The position numbers were made by a program, and so were the translations under genes. 48,278 nt of DNA. Source: Candidatus Babeliales bacterium. Its GTDB lineage: Bacteria; Babelota; Babeliae; Babelales; Vermiphilaceae. Numbering within the stretch: position 1 is the stretch's first letter; each line of letters starts with the position of its first letter. The notes beneath the pieces were generated by a model. The model saw nothing but the letters and a program-made list of their open reading frames with translations, made no database searches and had not been told where the DNA came from. Shown in pieces: positions 26,377 through 34,733 of the stretch. The stretch covers positions 1 to 48,278 of the forward strand of contig JAGVLK010000013.1 of assembly GCA_020049835.1 (NCBI GenBank). The letters are read 5' to 3'.

Positions 26377-27210
26377 CTATAATGTCTTATGTCTTGTAAA
26401 TATACGGCGCAAAAGATTTTTTCCAGGTTTTTTAGATTTTTTTGGTGATGCCGGTGCTTTTGTAGCCCATTGCACCTTTGCTAATGACGCAACCCAACGT
26501 TGACAATCAAAAAAACCTACCGCTTGATCATCTTTTTCATCTGAAGGCGTAATATCACGCACAATATCCGCTGCACAAACATCATTTAATGCCAAGCTTG
26601 CTTTCACCAAATTAAGCAGTTCCCTTTTGCCGCACGTATTATTGCGCAACAGGAGCACACCGAGCATAGTTGCATCAATGAGTACCATTTCTGTAGATCT
26701 ATCGATCGATTCTGTGATTTCCATTATTTCATCAGGCCACACAAGCAGAATTTTTGATGCAGCTCCTTGTACATACATATACAGCGAAGATTTATTAGCA
26801 AGCAGTATAGCAGCATGTGCTGCCGGAATAGCGAGATCTTTTAGTATTTGCCGCATCTCACTCCAAACAGAAGTACCTGCTTGCATAGCATCTACTTTTT
26901 CGTACATGCGCTGACTCAACTGCCCTATAGTATCATCAGCTATTGCCAGCATGCTACAAGGCTCATCTTCAAGATACATTTTGTTAACAAATTGCGTATT
27001 AAACTTTGATTTGGGCAATATATGCGCTGCCGTGGCCAGATATGTAGCGATATCTCTTGGTGTATGAATAACCGTTGCAAGAGTGTTCTGGTCACATATT
27101 TCCGAGCCGGAGCCACTAGTTGCGAATGAATCATCATCAGAAGGCGGAGTTGCCGCAGCGTTAAGTATACTTAAGCTTATAAAACAAAACGATAAAACAA
27201 CTATTTTCAT
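26377..27210 (-). CDS. Secreted degenerate PP2C-like protein (copy 3 of 3)
   Basis: The 277-residue paralogue has a signal peptide ending LNAAAT, an acid/Ser-rich linker, then the shared module: SMLAIADDTIGQLSQRM, AAILLANKSSLYMYVQG, SKILLVW and GVLLLRNNT, followed by a helical segment. The order is that of PP2C, but the Asp residues needed to bind Mn2+/Mg2+ are not at the expected places. The C-terminus is a strongly basic tail (KKSKKPGKNLLRR), absent from the other two, which could bind nucleic acid or membranes. GGGGGA precedes the ATG. Confidence 0.55.
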   Translation of the reverse strand: MKIVVLSFCFISLSILNAAATPPSDDDSFATSGSGSEICDQNTLATVIHTPRDIATYLATAAHILPKSKFNTQFVNKMYLEDEPCSMLAIADDTIGQLSQRMYEKVDAMQAGTSVWSEMRQILKDLAIPAAHAAILLANKSSLYMYVQGAASKILLVWPDEIMEITESIDRSTEMVLIDATMLGVLLLRNNTCGKRELLNLVKASLALNDVCAADIVRDITPSDEKDDQAVGFFDCQRWVASLAKVQWATKAPASPKKSKKPGKNLLRRIFTRHKTL

Positions 27211-27404
27211 TAATTCCCCCTTTTAAAAAATACTGTTTATCAAGCGATTATAGTTTTGTACTTTATCTACTGTAGCGGCAAATCGATGCACGCAGCAATA
27301 GTTTTTTGTGTATCCAAGCAATAAAAGATGTGAATGTTTATCACCCTTGTGGTATAGTTGTTAGTAGTAGATAACAATGCCACACAAAATTAAAAGGAAA
27401 TAGC

Positions 27405-27692
27405 ATGAAATTATACTTCTGCATAATGACATTAATAAGCATGTTAGCATATGGTATGCGTGGCGAAAATCACCACGGCGATCTTGACGACATGATTTTT
27501 TACGCTGGTATGTCCAATTGGACAATATTCCCAATAGTAGGATCTGCACCAAAACTCTTTCAACCTCCTAAAGTTTCATCTGTGGCACCTGAACACAAGG
27601 CTGTAGTAAGCGACCCTACCTTTCAACAGCGCCTTGATGCGCTGGCTGCACGCGTAGCTGCTATGGAAGCAAACATTGAGTTTCTTAAATAA
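27405..27692 (+). CDS. Small secreted protein with coiled-coil tail (paralogue A)
   Basis: This 95-residue protein has a short signal peptide (ending MLAYG), a Pro- and aromatic-rich centre and a C-terminal heptad helix. The tail, roughly DPTFQQRLDALAARVAAME, is almost the same as in the next gene. An AAAGGA site precedes the ATG. I do not recognise it. The conserved tail suggests oligomerisation, perhaps between the two paralogues. They are 34 bases apart and likely co-transcribed. Confidence 0.6.
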   Translation: MKLYFCIMTLISMLAYGMRGENHHGDLDDMIFYAGMSNWTIFPIVGSAPKLFQPPKVSSVAPEHKAVVSDPTFQQRLDALAARVAAMEANIEFLK

Positions 27693-27726
27693 CTCGAGCA
27701 CAATTTAAGCAACTTTAGGAACTGTC

Positions 27727-28146
27727 GTGAAATTACTACTCTATACAATCGCTTTAATGAGCACATCGGCATATGGTATAACCTTATATCCAAGCAAAGA
27801 TGCAACTTGCCGATCGTGTGCAGCAATTAGCTGCAGATCAAATGAATTCGGGACAGGACTTGGAATAGACCTCTTTCCGAGTTACACCGGCTACCTTCCA
27901 TATTGGTTCCGGTGGTCCAACGTGCCTGCACCACAAATTCCTGCAATACGCGATCCTGCATTTCGACAACTCCTCGATGCATGGACTAAACGAGTGGCGG
28001 CACCGCAACCTGTAGTGCTTCCTAAAGTTCAACTTAATGCGCATGAACTCAAGCCTGCTGTGAGCAATCCTGCATTTCAACAGCGCCTTGATGCGTTGGC
28101 TGAACGAGTAGCGGCTATGGAAACAAAAATTAAGTTACTAAAATAA
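27727..28146 (+). CDS. Small secreted protein with coiled-coil tail (paralogue B)
   Basis: The 139-residue paralogue of the previous gene starts at GTG, with AGGA seven bases upstream. It has the same signal peptide style (ending STSAYG) and the same C-terminal FQQRLDALAERVAAME helix. It carries a degenerate second copy of that unit earlier, at about residues 80-92 (DPAFRQLLDAWTKRVAA), so the tail module was duplicated within the protein. Three Cys in the first part may form disulphides. Function is unknown. A hairpin repeat element begins eight bases after its stop. Confidence 0.6.
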   Translation: MKLLLYTIALMSTSAYGITLYPSKDATCRSCAAISCRSNEFGTGLGIDLFPSYTGYLPYWFRWSNVPAPQIPAIRDPAFRQLLDAWTKRVAAPQPVVLPKVQLNAHELKPAVSNPAFQQRLDALAERVAAMETKIKLLK

Positions 28147-28154
28147 CGACTATA

Positions 28155-28242
28155 AATCATCCTGAGCTTGTCGAAGGAGCTACTGATAAAACATCTTTCC
28201 TCAGTAACTACACAAAAATCCTTCGACAAGCTCAGGATGATT
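28155..28242. repeat. Inverted-repeat element (CCTGAGCTTGTCGAAGG type), copy 1
   Basis: Two perfect 24-base arms in inverted orientation (28155-28178 and 28219-28242) flank 40 bases. The core CTGAGCTTGTCGAAGG is a dispersed repeat also seen at 34263-34386 and 45682-45862. In this copy the arms face the opposite way from the other two. It lies between convergent genes and could fold into a long hairpin acting as a transcript end. Confidence 0.85.
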
Positions 28243-28266
28243 ATAAGAATCAACAGATCATACATA

Positions 28267-29013
28267 TCATCGCGCGTAACAACGCACTAACCCAACCGCT
28301 AATGCAATTGCCTGTTCAGCACGCAAAACCGTCGGTGTAAGCGCAACAAACTGTGCATGTGCAGCGCACAGCATATCTTTTTCTTGCGTTGTGAGATCCC
28401 CTTCGGGGCCAACCATCACGATACATGCACTTGTATGCGCTTTTAATTGCTCGTGCAAACTATATGCCGGCACACCGGCAGGATCAAAGAAAAATAGTTG
28501 TTGATCTGTAGTTAACTGCCCTATACGATCAGCAAGTTGCATCGGGGCAACAAGAGTGGGCACTGCAAACTGCTTAGACTGTTCACATGCTGCAATAGCA
28601 ATTTTGTGCAAACGTTGCATATCTTTTTCAGCTAAGTTGTGGCGACTTTTTGCACAATAAGTAAGTGCAATAGTTGTTGCGCCCATTTGCGTAACCGCAT
28701 CAACTGCCATCTCTAGTGCTTCACGCTTCAGGGCCGGTAACCATACGGTAAGTTCCGGTTGCAGTGGTACATTGCGCTCAAGCATGAGCACGGTACCGGA
28801 AATAGCTTTTTTGTTCACTGAATCGATGCGCATGCGCAGATGCATGGCAGCGCCAAAGAGTATGATTTCATCATTTGCATGCAAGCGCAATACTTGTGCC
28901 ATGCGATGCATAAGATCAGCATCAGTTATGGATATTTGTTGATTAATAATTGGTTTAAGCTGGTTGAGAGCATTATAATACAAAGCAAATTCATGTTTAG
29001 AATCCGGTTGCAT
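28267..29013 (-). CDS. rsmE: 16S rRNA m3U1498 methyltransferase RsmE
   Basis: This 248-residue SPOUT methyltransferase has an N-terminal PUA-like part (HRMAQVLRLHANDEIILF), KREALEMAVDAVTQMGATTI, ACEQSKQ and the knot motifs MVGPEGDLTTQE and LTPTVLRAEQAIALAVG. RsmE methylates U1498 of 16S rRNA using S-adenosylmethionine. The usual GPEGG is GPEGD here, a mild change. It converges with the small secreted paralogues and ends next to the inverted-repeat element. The gene at 29039 lies directly upstream on the same strand, 25 bases away. Confidence 0.9.
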   Translation of the reverse strand: MQPDSKHEFALYYNALNQLKPIINQQISITDADLMHRMAQVLRLHANDEIILFGAAMHLRMRIDSVNKKAISGTVLMLERNVPLQPELTVWLPALKREALEMAVDAVTQMGATTIALTYCAKSRHNLAEKDMQRLHKIAIAACEQSKQFAVPTLVAPMQLADRIGQLTTDQQLFFFDPAGVPAYSLHEQLKAHTSACIVMVGPEGDLTTQEKDMLCAAHAQFVALTPTVLRAEQAIALAVGLVRCYAR

Positions 29014-29038
29014 AGCTACTACTCCTTAAAAAACTTAG

Positions 29039-29365
29039 CTACGCGCGTTGCGCACGCCATTTGTAGAATTTATACAACAACCAAAAAAAGGGGGAACTTA
29101 TTTTACCGCCAATCTGCTGTAATTTAGCAATCACAACATCATAGAAACTAAGTTTTGCTTCCTGTTCTTTGATTACTTCTTCTTGATGCACCAGCTCATC
29201 GGGTGTAAATAGATCGATACCGTCTGCATCATCACAGCTGTCGACAATTGTTTGGCGTACATCAGTTGTAAGATTTTCTTGTGTATCTTGAATAGTTATA
29301 GTTGCAACGATGCATGATTGCGTTAGTAATGACATCAACATCATAAGCACAATATGCGCTCGCAT
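29039..29365 (-). CDS. Small secreted or lipid-anchored protein, unknown
   Basis: The 108-residue protein starts with a hydrophobic signal (HIVLMMLMSLLTQSC). The Cys at its end resembles a lipobox only loosely, so lipoprotein status is uncertain. An acidic middle (DSCDDADGIDLFTPDEL) is followed by a helix and a short aromatic, basic C-terminus (FFWLLYKFYKWRAQRA) that could insert in a membrane interface. GGAG lies seven bases before the ATG at 29365, which favours it over the upstream ATG. It shares its strand and probably its transcript with rsmE. Confidence 0.55.
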   Translation of the reverse strand: MRAHIVLMMLMSLLTQSCIVATITIQDTQENLTTDVRQTIVDSCDDADGIDLFTPDELVHQEEVIKEQEAKLSFYDVVIAKLQQIGGKISSPFFWLLYKFYKWRAQRA

Positions 29366-29472
29366 CTTGAATCTCCATGAATACATCAATGTAAGCCTCC
29401 GATTAATTAAGCTTTTATATACCCACTGCTTTTAGCATATGCTGCTCATAGCTACAAAGCAATTGTTCTTTT

Positions 29473-29508
29473 AAAAAAAGTGTCCCACCACAACGATGGG
29501 ACACTTTT
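29473..29508 (-). terminator. Strong intrinsic terminator
   Basis: Perfect 12-base arms (29476-29487 and 29497-29508, core GTGTCCCA/TGGGACAC) enclose a nine-base loop. On the minus strand seven T follow the stem, so it ends the transcript of the gene at 29543-30334. With four T on the other side it may also stop plus-strand transcripts. Confidence 0.9.
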
Positions 29509-29542
29509 GCAATGTTTAATATTTCTTCACGTTCAACAGCTA

Positions 29543-30334
29543 TTAGCCTTGAATGTAATTGCGAAGAGATTGAACTTGATTTGCTGTCCAGTTGTATGCC
29601 TTTTTGCTGTAATCAACAATTTCTTCACGGTACACATAGCCAACTGATGCAAGTGTAGCAGCTACGATACCGGTTACTGCTTCTTTGTGACCTTTGATAA
29701 TTGTAAAGCGACTTACGCCTTCTTGGCCTTTAAATACTGCTTTACCAGCATTCCAGTAAGTGCGTGGATCCATTGTTGCAACTGCAAATTTACCAGTTGC
29801 CAAACCAGCATTACCAACTTTAGAAACAGCAGCGTAAATGCCTGCACCAAATGCTGAAACACCTGCTACTACTGCATTTTTGCTTGAAACAACTCCACTC
29901 ACTGCCTTGTTTTTGCAACGAGAGAAAAAGCCAGGTTTTACTTCTTCTTCAGAATTTTTGTTTTCGTTATTGTTTGCAGGAATTTTATTTACTTCAGAAT
30001 CTTTATTCTCATTGGATGTCTTGTCTTTATCTTCTTCATTTGATGAAGATAATCCAGAACCTTGAGAAGGAGAATCGTCCTTCTTTTCTTCTACATGGTT
30101 ATTAAGACTATTATTTGCAGCATCAATAACATTATTTTTTGGGGCCTCAACTTTTTGCCCAGTTACCACGTCAACTACTTTATCTTTTAAATCTCTAGCG
30201 CCGTCAACAACACCTTCAACAAAATTTACCATGCCTTTTGGTGCTTTGGGCAAATTATCTTGTTCGCCAAAAACCGCGTATGTCGGTGCTGCTATTAATG
30301 CAAGCATTATTACTGAAAATGAACGTTTAATCAT
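29543..30334 (-). CDS. Secreted protein with acidic low-complexity linker
   Basis: This 263-residue protein has a signal peptide ending PTYA and a helix with VVDGARDLKDKVVDVV. A disordered Asn/Glu/Lys/Ser linker spans about residues 75-130. The C-terminal half is Gly/Ala/Val-rich with small-residue helices (VVAGVSAFGAGIYAAVSKVG; GIVAATLASVGYVY) that could insert in membranes. The tail ends in aromatic/basic residues. I recognise no family. The composition, with glycine-zipper-like segments, suggests a membrane-interacting exported protein. It forms a single-gene unit between a promoter region and the strong terminator. Confidence 0.6.
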   Translation of the reverse strand: MIKRSFSVIMLALIAAPTYAVFGEQDNLPKAPKGMVNFVEGVVDGARDLKDKVVDVVTGQKVEAPKNNVIDAANNSLNNHVEEKKDDSPSQGSGLSSSNEEDKDKTSNENKDSEVNKIPANNNENKNSEEEVKPGFFSRCKNKAVSGVVSSKNAVVAGVSAFGAGIYAAVSKVGNAGLATGKFAVATMDPRTYWNAGKAVFKGQEGVSRFTIIKGHKEAVTGIVAATLASVGYVYREEIVDYSKKAYNWTANQVQSLRNYIQG

Positions 30335-30455
30335 ATGTTGTACCTATAGTATAAAAAAGTTTGTAAATATTACCACATTGCTATTTCTATGATACAAAAT
30401 TTTGATATTTTTTCAACTTTTTTCGTAATGCACAGATAGTACTATATGCCATATT

Positions 30456-30487
30456 TATAAAAAAAGTTCATGTATAAGATGAACTTT
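30456..30487 (-). terminator. Intrinsic terminator after the GNAT gene
   Basis: AAAGTTCAT (30463-30471) and ATGAACTTT (30479-30487) form a 9-bp stem with a seven-base loop. On the minus strand a T-rich run follows. It closes the typA-truA-GNAT transcript. Confidence 0.85.
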
Positions 30488-30491
30488 GCAG

Positions 30492-31091
30492 TTAAAATAA
30501 ATCTAATCCGTAATGGACAAATCCACGTGATGAAGACATAGCCTTAAAACCGAGGCTTTCATATAACGTACGTGCAGGTTGATTTTCCTCGCGCACATCC
30601 AGCACCACTTTACGCGCACCTTCACGCTTCATATCGGCAATTGCTTGCTGTGCTAACGTACGCCCATACCCTTTGCCGCGAGCATCTTTGGCAATAGCCA
30701 AAAAGAGCAACTTAGATTTAAAGAAGGAAAGCTTTTGATGTGCTGTAAATCCAATAAACTCGCCACTGTTTTTATCCCGAGCAATCATGATCGTCAAATC
30801 GCCATATGTGGAAGGATCATCATACTGTGATGCACGATTACTCATCATGGCGCGCACATCATATACCGGGCGCGTGTGTAATAAATAATTATCGGTCGGA
30901 TCGGCATATATGGATGCTACATCTTTGATATCACGCTCGTCATCATTAAATAGATAACGTTTATACGCACTGTCCTTAACCTCTGTCGGTTCAGTCGACT
31001 TAAACAGATACACAAGAGAGCTACCGGCACCAATGGCCAGTGCCAAGAACAATGCTTTTGTAGACGACGAAATAGGCTTTATAGATTGCAT
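30492..31091 (-). CDS. Membrane-anchored GNAT acetyltransferase
   Basis: This 199-residue protein begins with a hydrophobic segment (about residues 13-30, ALFLALAIGAGSSLVYLF) that acts as a signal or anchor, followed by a complete GNAT domain. Motif A is LAIAKDARGKGYGRTLAQQA, with the acetyl-CoA loop RGKGYG, and motif B is ENQPARTLYESLGF. This layout resembles RimI-type enzymes that acetylate protein N-termini or small amines. The anchor is unusual for the family and would put the enzyme at or outside the membrane. It lies 30 bases after truA in the same operon. The substrate is unknown. Confidence 0.8.
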   Translation of the reverse strand: MQSIKPISSSTKALFLALAIGAGSSLVYLFKSTEPTEVKDSAYKRYLFNDDERDIKDVASIYADPTDNYLLHTRPVYDVRAMMSNRASQYDDPSTYGDLTIMIARDKNSGEFIGFTAHQKLSFFKSKLLFLAIAKDARGKGYGRTLAQQAIADMKREGARKVVLDVREENQPARTLYESLGFKAMSSSRGFVHYGLDLF

Positions 31092-31121
31092 ACGGACCTT
31101 TCTTGCATCATACGCATAAAT

Positions 31122-31892
31122 TTACTTACTATCATCGGTTAATGTTAAATCATTTTTATAGGAAATGCGATACAAACATAGCCCTTGTCCGGGTGCATTA
31201 TATAATGTTTGGCGCGGATCTTTTGCGGCCAAAACTACACGTAAATCCTCAACAGTAAACTTACGACGCGCGGCAACATCAAATGCTGCTCCAACTATAC
31301 GGCGTATCATATGGCGCAAAAATCCCGGTCCGGTAAACTTGATCTGCCATGCACCATAGCGTTTATAATACTGCAATTCAATTGCATCGATAGTGCGCAC
31401 GGTACCCATAGCCATCTGATCTCCGGTACAAAATGAACGGAAATCATGCGTACCAACAAATACATTGAGCGCTTCGCGCAGCAACTGCATATCTACCGGA
31501 TAGGGTTGATACCAACCATACCTGCTCAAACAAGGAAGCGGTCGCTCCGTAAAAAAATGGTAGCCATATATCTTGGACGCCACCCCGTATATGGGGTGAA
31601 ATGCATCAGAAACGATCTCTACGCTACGAATAAGTATAGAAGAAGGTAGCACATCATTGAGTACCTTCTTCATGCGTTCTGGTTGAAGTTCGATCTTGCT
31701 ACTAAATGCAGCCACTTGCCCTAAAGCATGTACACCCGCGTCAGTACGTGATGCGCCAACGACAACTACCGATTCATTAAACAGATGGTCGAGCGCATCC
31801 TGCAACGCCTGCGCCACTGAAGGTGCATGCGGCTGGATCTGCCATCCACTAAAATCTGTGCCATCGTAGGCTATAAGCAATTTATAACGCAT
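31122..31892 (-). CDS. truA: tRNA pseudouridine synthase TruA
   Basis: This 256-residue protein has YDGTDFSGWQIQP at its start and the catalytic motif ASRTDAGVHALGQVAAF with the essential Asp. HDFRSFC and GFLRHMIRRIVGA later in the chain are also characteristic. TruA makes pseudouridine at positions 38-40 of tRNA anticodon stems. Three consecutive start codons (TTG, ATG, ATG) exist; I took the last, which puts MRYKLLIAYDG at the N-terminus as in homologues. It follows typA by about 21 bases, in one transcript. Confidence 0.93.
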   Translation of the reverse strand: MRYKLLIAYDGTDFSGWQIQPHAPSVAQALQDALDHLFNESVVVVGASRTDAGVHALGQVAAFSSKIELQPERMKKVLNDVLPSSILIRSVEIVSDAFHPIYGVASKIYGYHFFTERPLPCLSRYGWYQPYPVDMQLLREALNVFVGTHDFRSFCTGDQMAMGTVRTIDAIELQYYKRYGAWQIKFTGPGFLRHMIRRIVGAAFDVAARRKFTVEDLRVVLAAKDPRQTLYNAPGQGLCLYRISYKNDLTLTDDSK

Positions 31893-31913
31893 CATCAATC
31901 AAATGCGTAAAAC

Positions 31914-33722
31914 TTATAATGCTTTTTTGCGCATGTTTGCGTTCAAATATTTTTTACGCAAACGGATGCTCGTTGGGGTTACTTCGATAAGTTCGTCCGG
32001 ACGTATCCATTCCATACAAGTTTCAAGTTCCATAACACGTGGTGGTGCTAATTTAATAGCATCATCAGTACCTGATGCACGCATGTTGGTCAATTTCTTC
32101 TGCTTGGTTGGATTAACTTCAAGATCATTATCACGGCTATGTTCGCCAATGATCATACCTTCGTATACCTTATCGGTCGGTTTTACAAAGAGTACACCAC
32201 GATCTTGTAGATTATCAAGGGCATATCCGGTCACCGTACCGTTTTCCATAGAGATAAGTGCACCTTTGCTGCGCGCAGGAATATCACCCTTATACGGTTT
32301 GTACCCAATAAAGCTGTAGTTTGCAATACCGGTTCCGCGCGTATCGGTCATGAATTGACCGCGGAAGCCGATTAACCCACGAGACGGCACTTCATATTCT
32401 AAACGAATACGACCATCATCATAGGCATGCATATATTTAAGTTCTGCTTTGCGTTGACCAAGCTTGTCCATCAACACGCCTTGATATTCTTCAGGCACAT
32501 CAATGATAAGCAATTCGATTGGCTCAGAACGCACACCGTCAATCATCTTATAGATAACTTCAGGTGCTGAAACTTGTACTTCAAAGCCTTCACGGCGCAT
32601 GTTTTCAATCAATACACCCAAATGCAGCTGCCCGCGGCCTGAAATTTTAAAGGTTTCAGGTGAATCGGTCGGCTCTACACGTAATGCAACGTTAACTAAA
32701 AGCTCTTTTTCAAGACGATCTTTAATCTGACGCGAGGTCAATAAAGTACCCTCTTTACCTGAAAATGGCGAGTCGTTTACTGAAAGGAACATCGATAGCG
32801 TTGGTTCATCGATAGCAACATACGGATATGGCTTTGGAGTATCTGTTTGACACAACGTTGTACCAATAGTGACCGGCTCAGTAAATCCGGTGACACAAAT
32901 AATATCACCAAATTTTGCCTCTTGCGTTTCAACGCGATCTAGACCCACAAAGGTCATAAGCTTAGTAACACGCATTGGTTTGCTCACAGAGGTATCTTTG
33001 CACATTACCACCTGTTGACCCATAGAGATGGTACCGTTAAACACACGACCAATTGCAATAGTTCCCAAAAAATCAGAATAATCCAAACTCGTGGTTAAAA
33101 ACTGCAAGTACGGTTCTTTTTGAACCGGTGCCGGCACCACATCAATAATCGTATCAAAAAGCAGTTTCATAGAATCGGTTTGTACTGCTGGATCTTTGGT
33201 TACAAAACCCATGCGCGATGAACCATACAGAACCGGATACACCAATTGATCTTCTGAATGTGCTAAATCTAAAAAGAGGTCCGCAATCTGATTTTCAGTG
33301 TGCGCAATATTAGCATCTTTTCTATCAATCTTATTAATAAGAACAATTGGTTTAAGTCCCAAAGCAAGTGCCTTTTGTAACACAAAACGTGTTCCCGGCA
33401 ATACACCTTCTGCAGAGTCAACGAGTAACAAGAAGCCTTCTACCATCTGCAACGTACGTTCAACTTCACCACCAAAATCAGAGTGACCTGGGGTATCTAC
33501 GATGTTGATGTTATAGTCACCATAATGTACGCCGGTGTTTTTAGCCAAAATGGTAATACCACGTTCACGTTCAAGGTCATTAGAGTCCATGACGCGATCG
33601 GTATCTTGTTGTTTTTTTAACGTACCTGATTGCTTAAGCAATTGGTCAACGAGAGTCGTTTTGCCATGGTCAACGTGTGCCACAATAGCAATATTTCGAA
33701 GATTTTTTCGTGTTTCATTCAT
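31914..33722 (-). CDS. typA: Ribosome-associated GTPase TypA/BipA
   Basis: The 602-residue translational GTPase has G1 AHVDHGKTT, the ERERGITILAKN switch region, G3 DTPGHSDFGGEVER and G4 NKIDR. After these come EF-G-like domains and the BipA-specific C-terminus (VPSRGLIGFRGQFMTDTRGTG). The length matches the family. BipA aids 50S assembly and stress or low-temperature growth. An upstream in-frame GTG at 33770 would add 16 residues not seen in the family, so I use the ATG at 33722, although its ribosome site is weak. It leads the typA-truA-GNAT operon. Confidence 0.95.
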   Translation of the reverse strand: MNETRKNLRNIAIVAHVDHGKTTLVDQLLKQSGTLKKQQDTDRVMDSNDLERERGITILAKNTGVHYGDYNINIVDTPGHSDFGGEVERTLQMVEGFLLLVDSAEGVLPGTRFVLQKALALGLKPIVLINKIDRKDANIAHTENQIADLFLDLAHSEDQLVYPVLYGSSRMGFVTKDPAVQTDSMKLLFDTIIDVVPAPVQKEPYLQFLTTSLDYSDFLGTIAIGRVFNGTISMGQQVVMCKDTSVSKPMRVTKLMTFVGLDRVETQEAKFGDIICVTGFTEPVTIGTTLCQTDTPKPYPYVAIDEPTLSMFLSVNDSPFSGKEGTLLTSRQIKDRLEKELLVNVALRVEPTDSPETFKISGRGQLHLGVLIENMRREGFEVQVSAPEVIYKMIDGVRSEPIELLIIDVPEEYQGVLMDKLGQRKAELKYMHAYDDGRIRLEYEVPSRGLIGFRGQFMTDTRGTGIANYSFIGYKPYKGDIPARSKGALISMENGTVTGYALDNLQDRGVLFVKPTDKVYEGMIIGEHSRDNDLEVNPTKQKKLTNMRASGTDDAIKLAPPRVMELETCMEWIRPDELIEVTPTSIRLRKKYLNANMRKKAL

Positions 33723-33869
33723 ATTTTTACAACAGACTAAAGGGTTTTTGGGATATTCTAATAGTAACACAACTATAAAATTTGTCCAGGAATAACATAA
33801 ATCTTTTAAAAATGTATTGCCTATGGCGATATCGACCTGCTATCCTGAGTATAAAACTGAGGAGGTTAT

Positions 33870-34238
33870 ATGAAGCGTTCGTATATGGCACTTATTATCT
33901 ACAGTCTACTCATCGATGCTTATACCATCGATAAAATCTATGAAGATTTATCACGAAACGCAGCATTCAAAGAGCTTTCCCCGTTAGAAATTGCCATTGA
34001 TCGCGATGATGCCGAGGCAATCCAGCATTTTGCTCCTACCGCCGACCGGCAAAGCATTATCAAAGCAATCGATCAATTGAAGGCACAAATCGATTTCGCT
34101 TATCAAAAAATAGAGGATCTGGAGCGTATTGCAGTCTATCATCTGGGCGAAGATGTTCGCCGTAAAAAACAGCGAAAACAGTATAAGCGCATTACCGAGC
34201 TTACCAACCTCATTGAATCACTTAAAAGACGTCTATAA
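33870..34238 (+). CDS. Small secreted helical protein, unknown
   Basis: This 122-residue protein has a short hydrophobic N-terminus (YMALIIYSLLIDAYT) consistent with a signal peptide or anchor. A stretch SPLEIAIDRDDAEAIQHFAP resembles a single ankyrin unit. The remainder is a long charged helix with coiled-coil character (KAIDQLKAQIDFAYQKIEDLE), ending very basic. GAGGAGG lies at good spacing before the ATG. It is probably transcribed alone. The inverted-repeat element lies 24 bases after its stop. Confidence 0.6.
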   Translation: MKRSYMALIIYSLLIDAYTIDKIYEDLSRNAAFKELSPLEIAIDRDDAEAIQHFAPTADRQSIIKAIDQLKAQIDFAYQKIEDLERIAVYHLGEDVRRKKQRKQYKRITELTNLIESLKRRL

Positions 34239-34262
34239 CAATTGCCTTGATTCAAAAAGCGG

Positions 34263-34386
34263 AAGATCCTTCGACCAGCTCAGGATGATTCTATTGATTT
34301 GTTTTTAGAAATGGCACTATAAATTGCGATTTCCATTTTCTAATCTAATAAAATTATTAATCATCCTGAGCTCGTCGAAGGATCTT
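34263..34386. repeat. Inverted-repeat element, copy 2
   Basis: Arms of 28 bases (34263-34290 and 34359-34386) are reverse complements with a single mismatch and flank 68 bases. The core is the same dispersed CTGAGCT.GTCGAAGG sequence as at 28155 and 45682. It fills the gap between a plus-strand gene and rpsR, ending 23 bases from the rpsR stop, and may serve as a bidirectional transcript end. Confidence 0.85.
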
Positions 34387-34409
34387 ACTAATTACTTTAA
34401 GCTCAGATC

Positions 34410-34697
34410 TTAGTAGCGAGGCGATGTGTATGGCAATAGAGCCATGCTGCGCGCACGCTTAATCTCAGTTGAAAGTTGGCGTTGCCATTTGCAGCTGTTT
34501 CCTGAAATACGTGCAGGCAATATTTTGCCGCGCTCAGTCAAGAAGCTACGCAAAAATGAAGCGTTCTTGTAATCGATTTGTGCTTGCATCTCTGGATTGT
34601 TGCAAAAACGGCAATGTTTAACGCCATTTGAACTACCTTTGCGCACTCTTTTTTTAGAAAGGCGCGCGCTCATTTTCAATTTAATTTTTTTTGTCAT
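34410..34697 (-). CDS. rpsR: 30S ribosomal protein S18
   Basis: This 95-residue protein carries the S18 core: [38 protein letters not shown], then C and [20 protein letters not shown]. The CxxC pair plus later Cys retain the zinc-binding form of S18. A longer basic N-terminus ([19 protein letters not shown]) precedes the core. I use the ATG at 34697, with AAGGA eight bases upstream. It lies 36 bases after rpsF, the standard S6-S18 pairing. Confidence 0.95.
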   Translation of the reverse strand: MTKKIKLKMSARLSKKRVRKGSSNGVKHCRFCNNPEMQAQIDYKNASFLRSFLTERGKILPARISGNSCKWQRQLSTEIKRARSMALLPYTSPRY

Positions 34698-34733
34698 GGT
34701 CAAATCCTTATAACGTAGATTATACTAACGTAC

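Noticed and set aside
28077-28265. 62-residue minus-strand frame over the inverted-repeat element
   Set aside because: Much of it is translation of the repeat (LSLSKD, FDKLRM), and it overlaps the end of a real secreted-protein gene.
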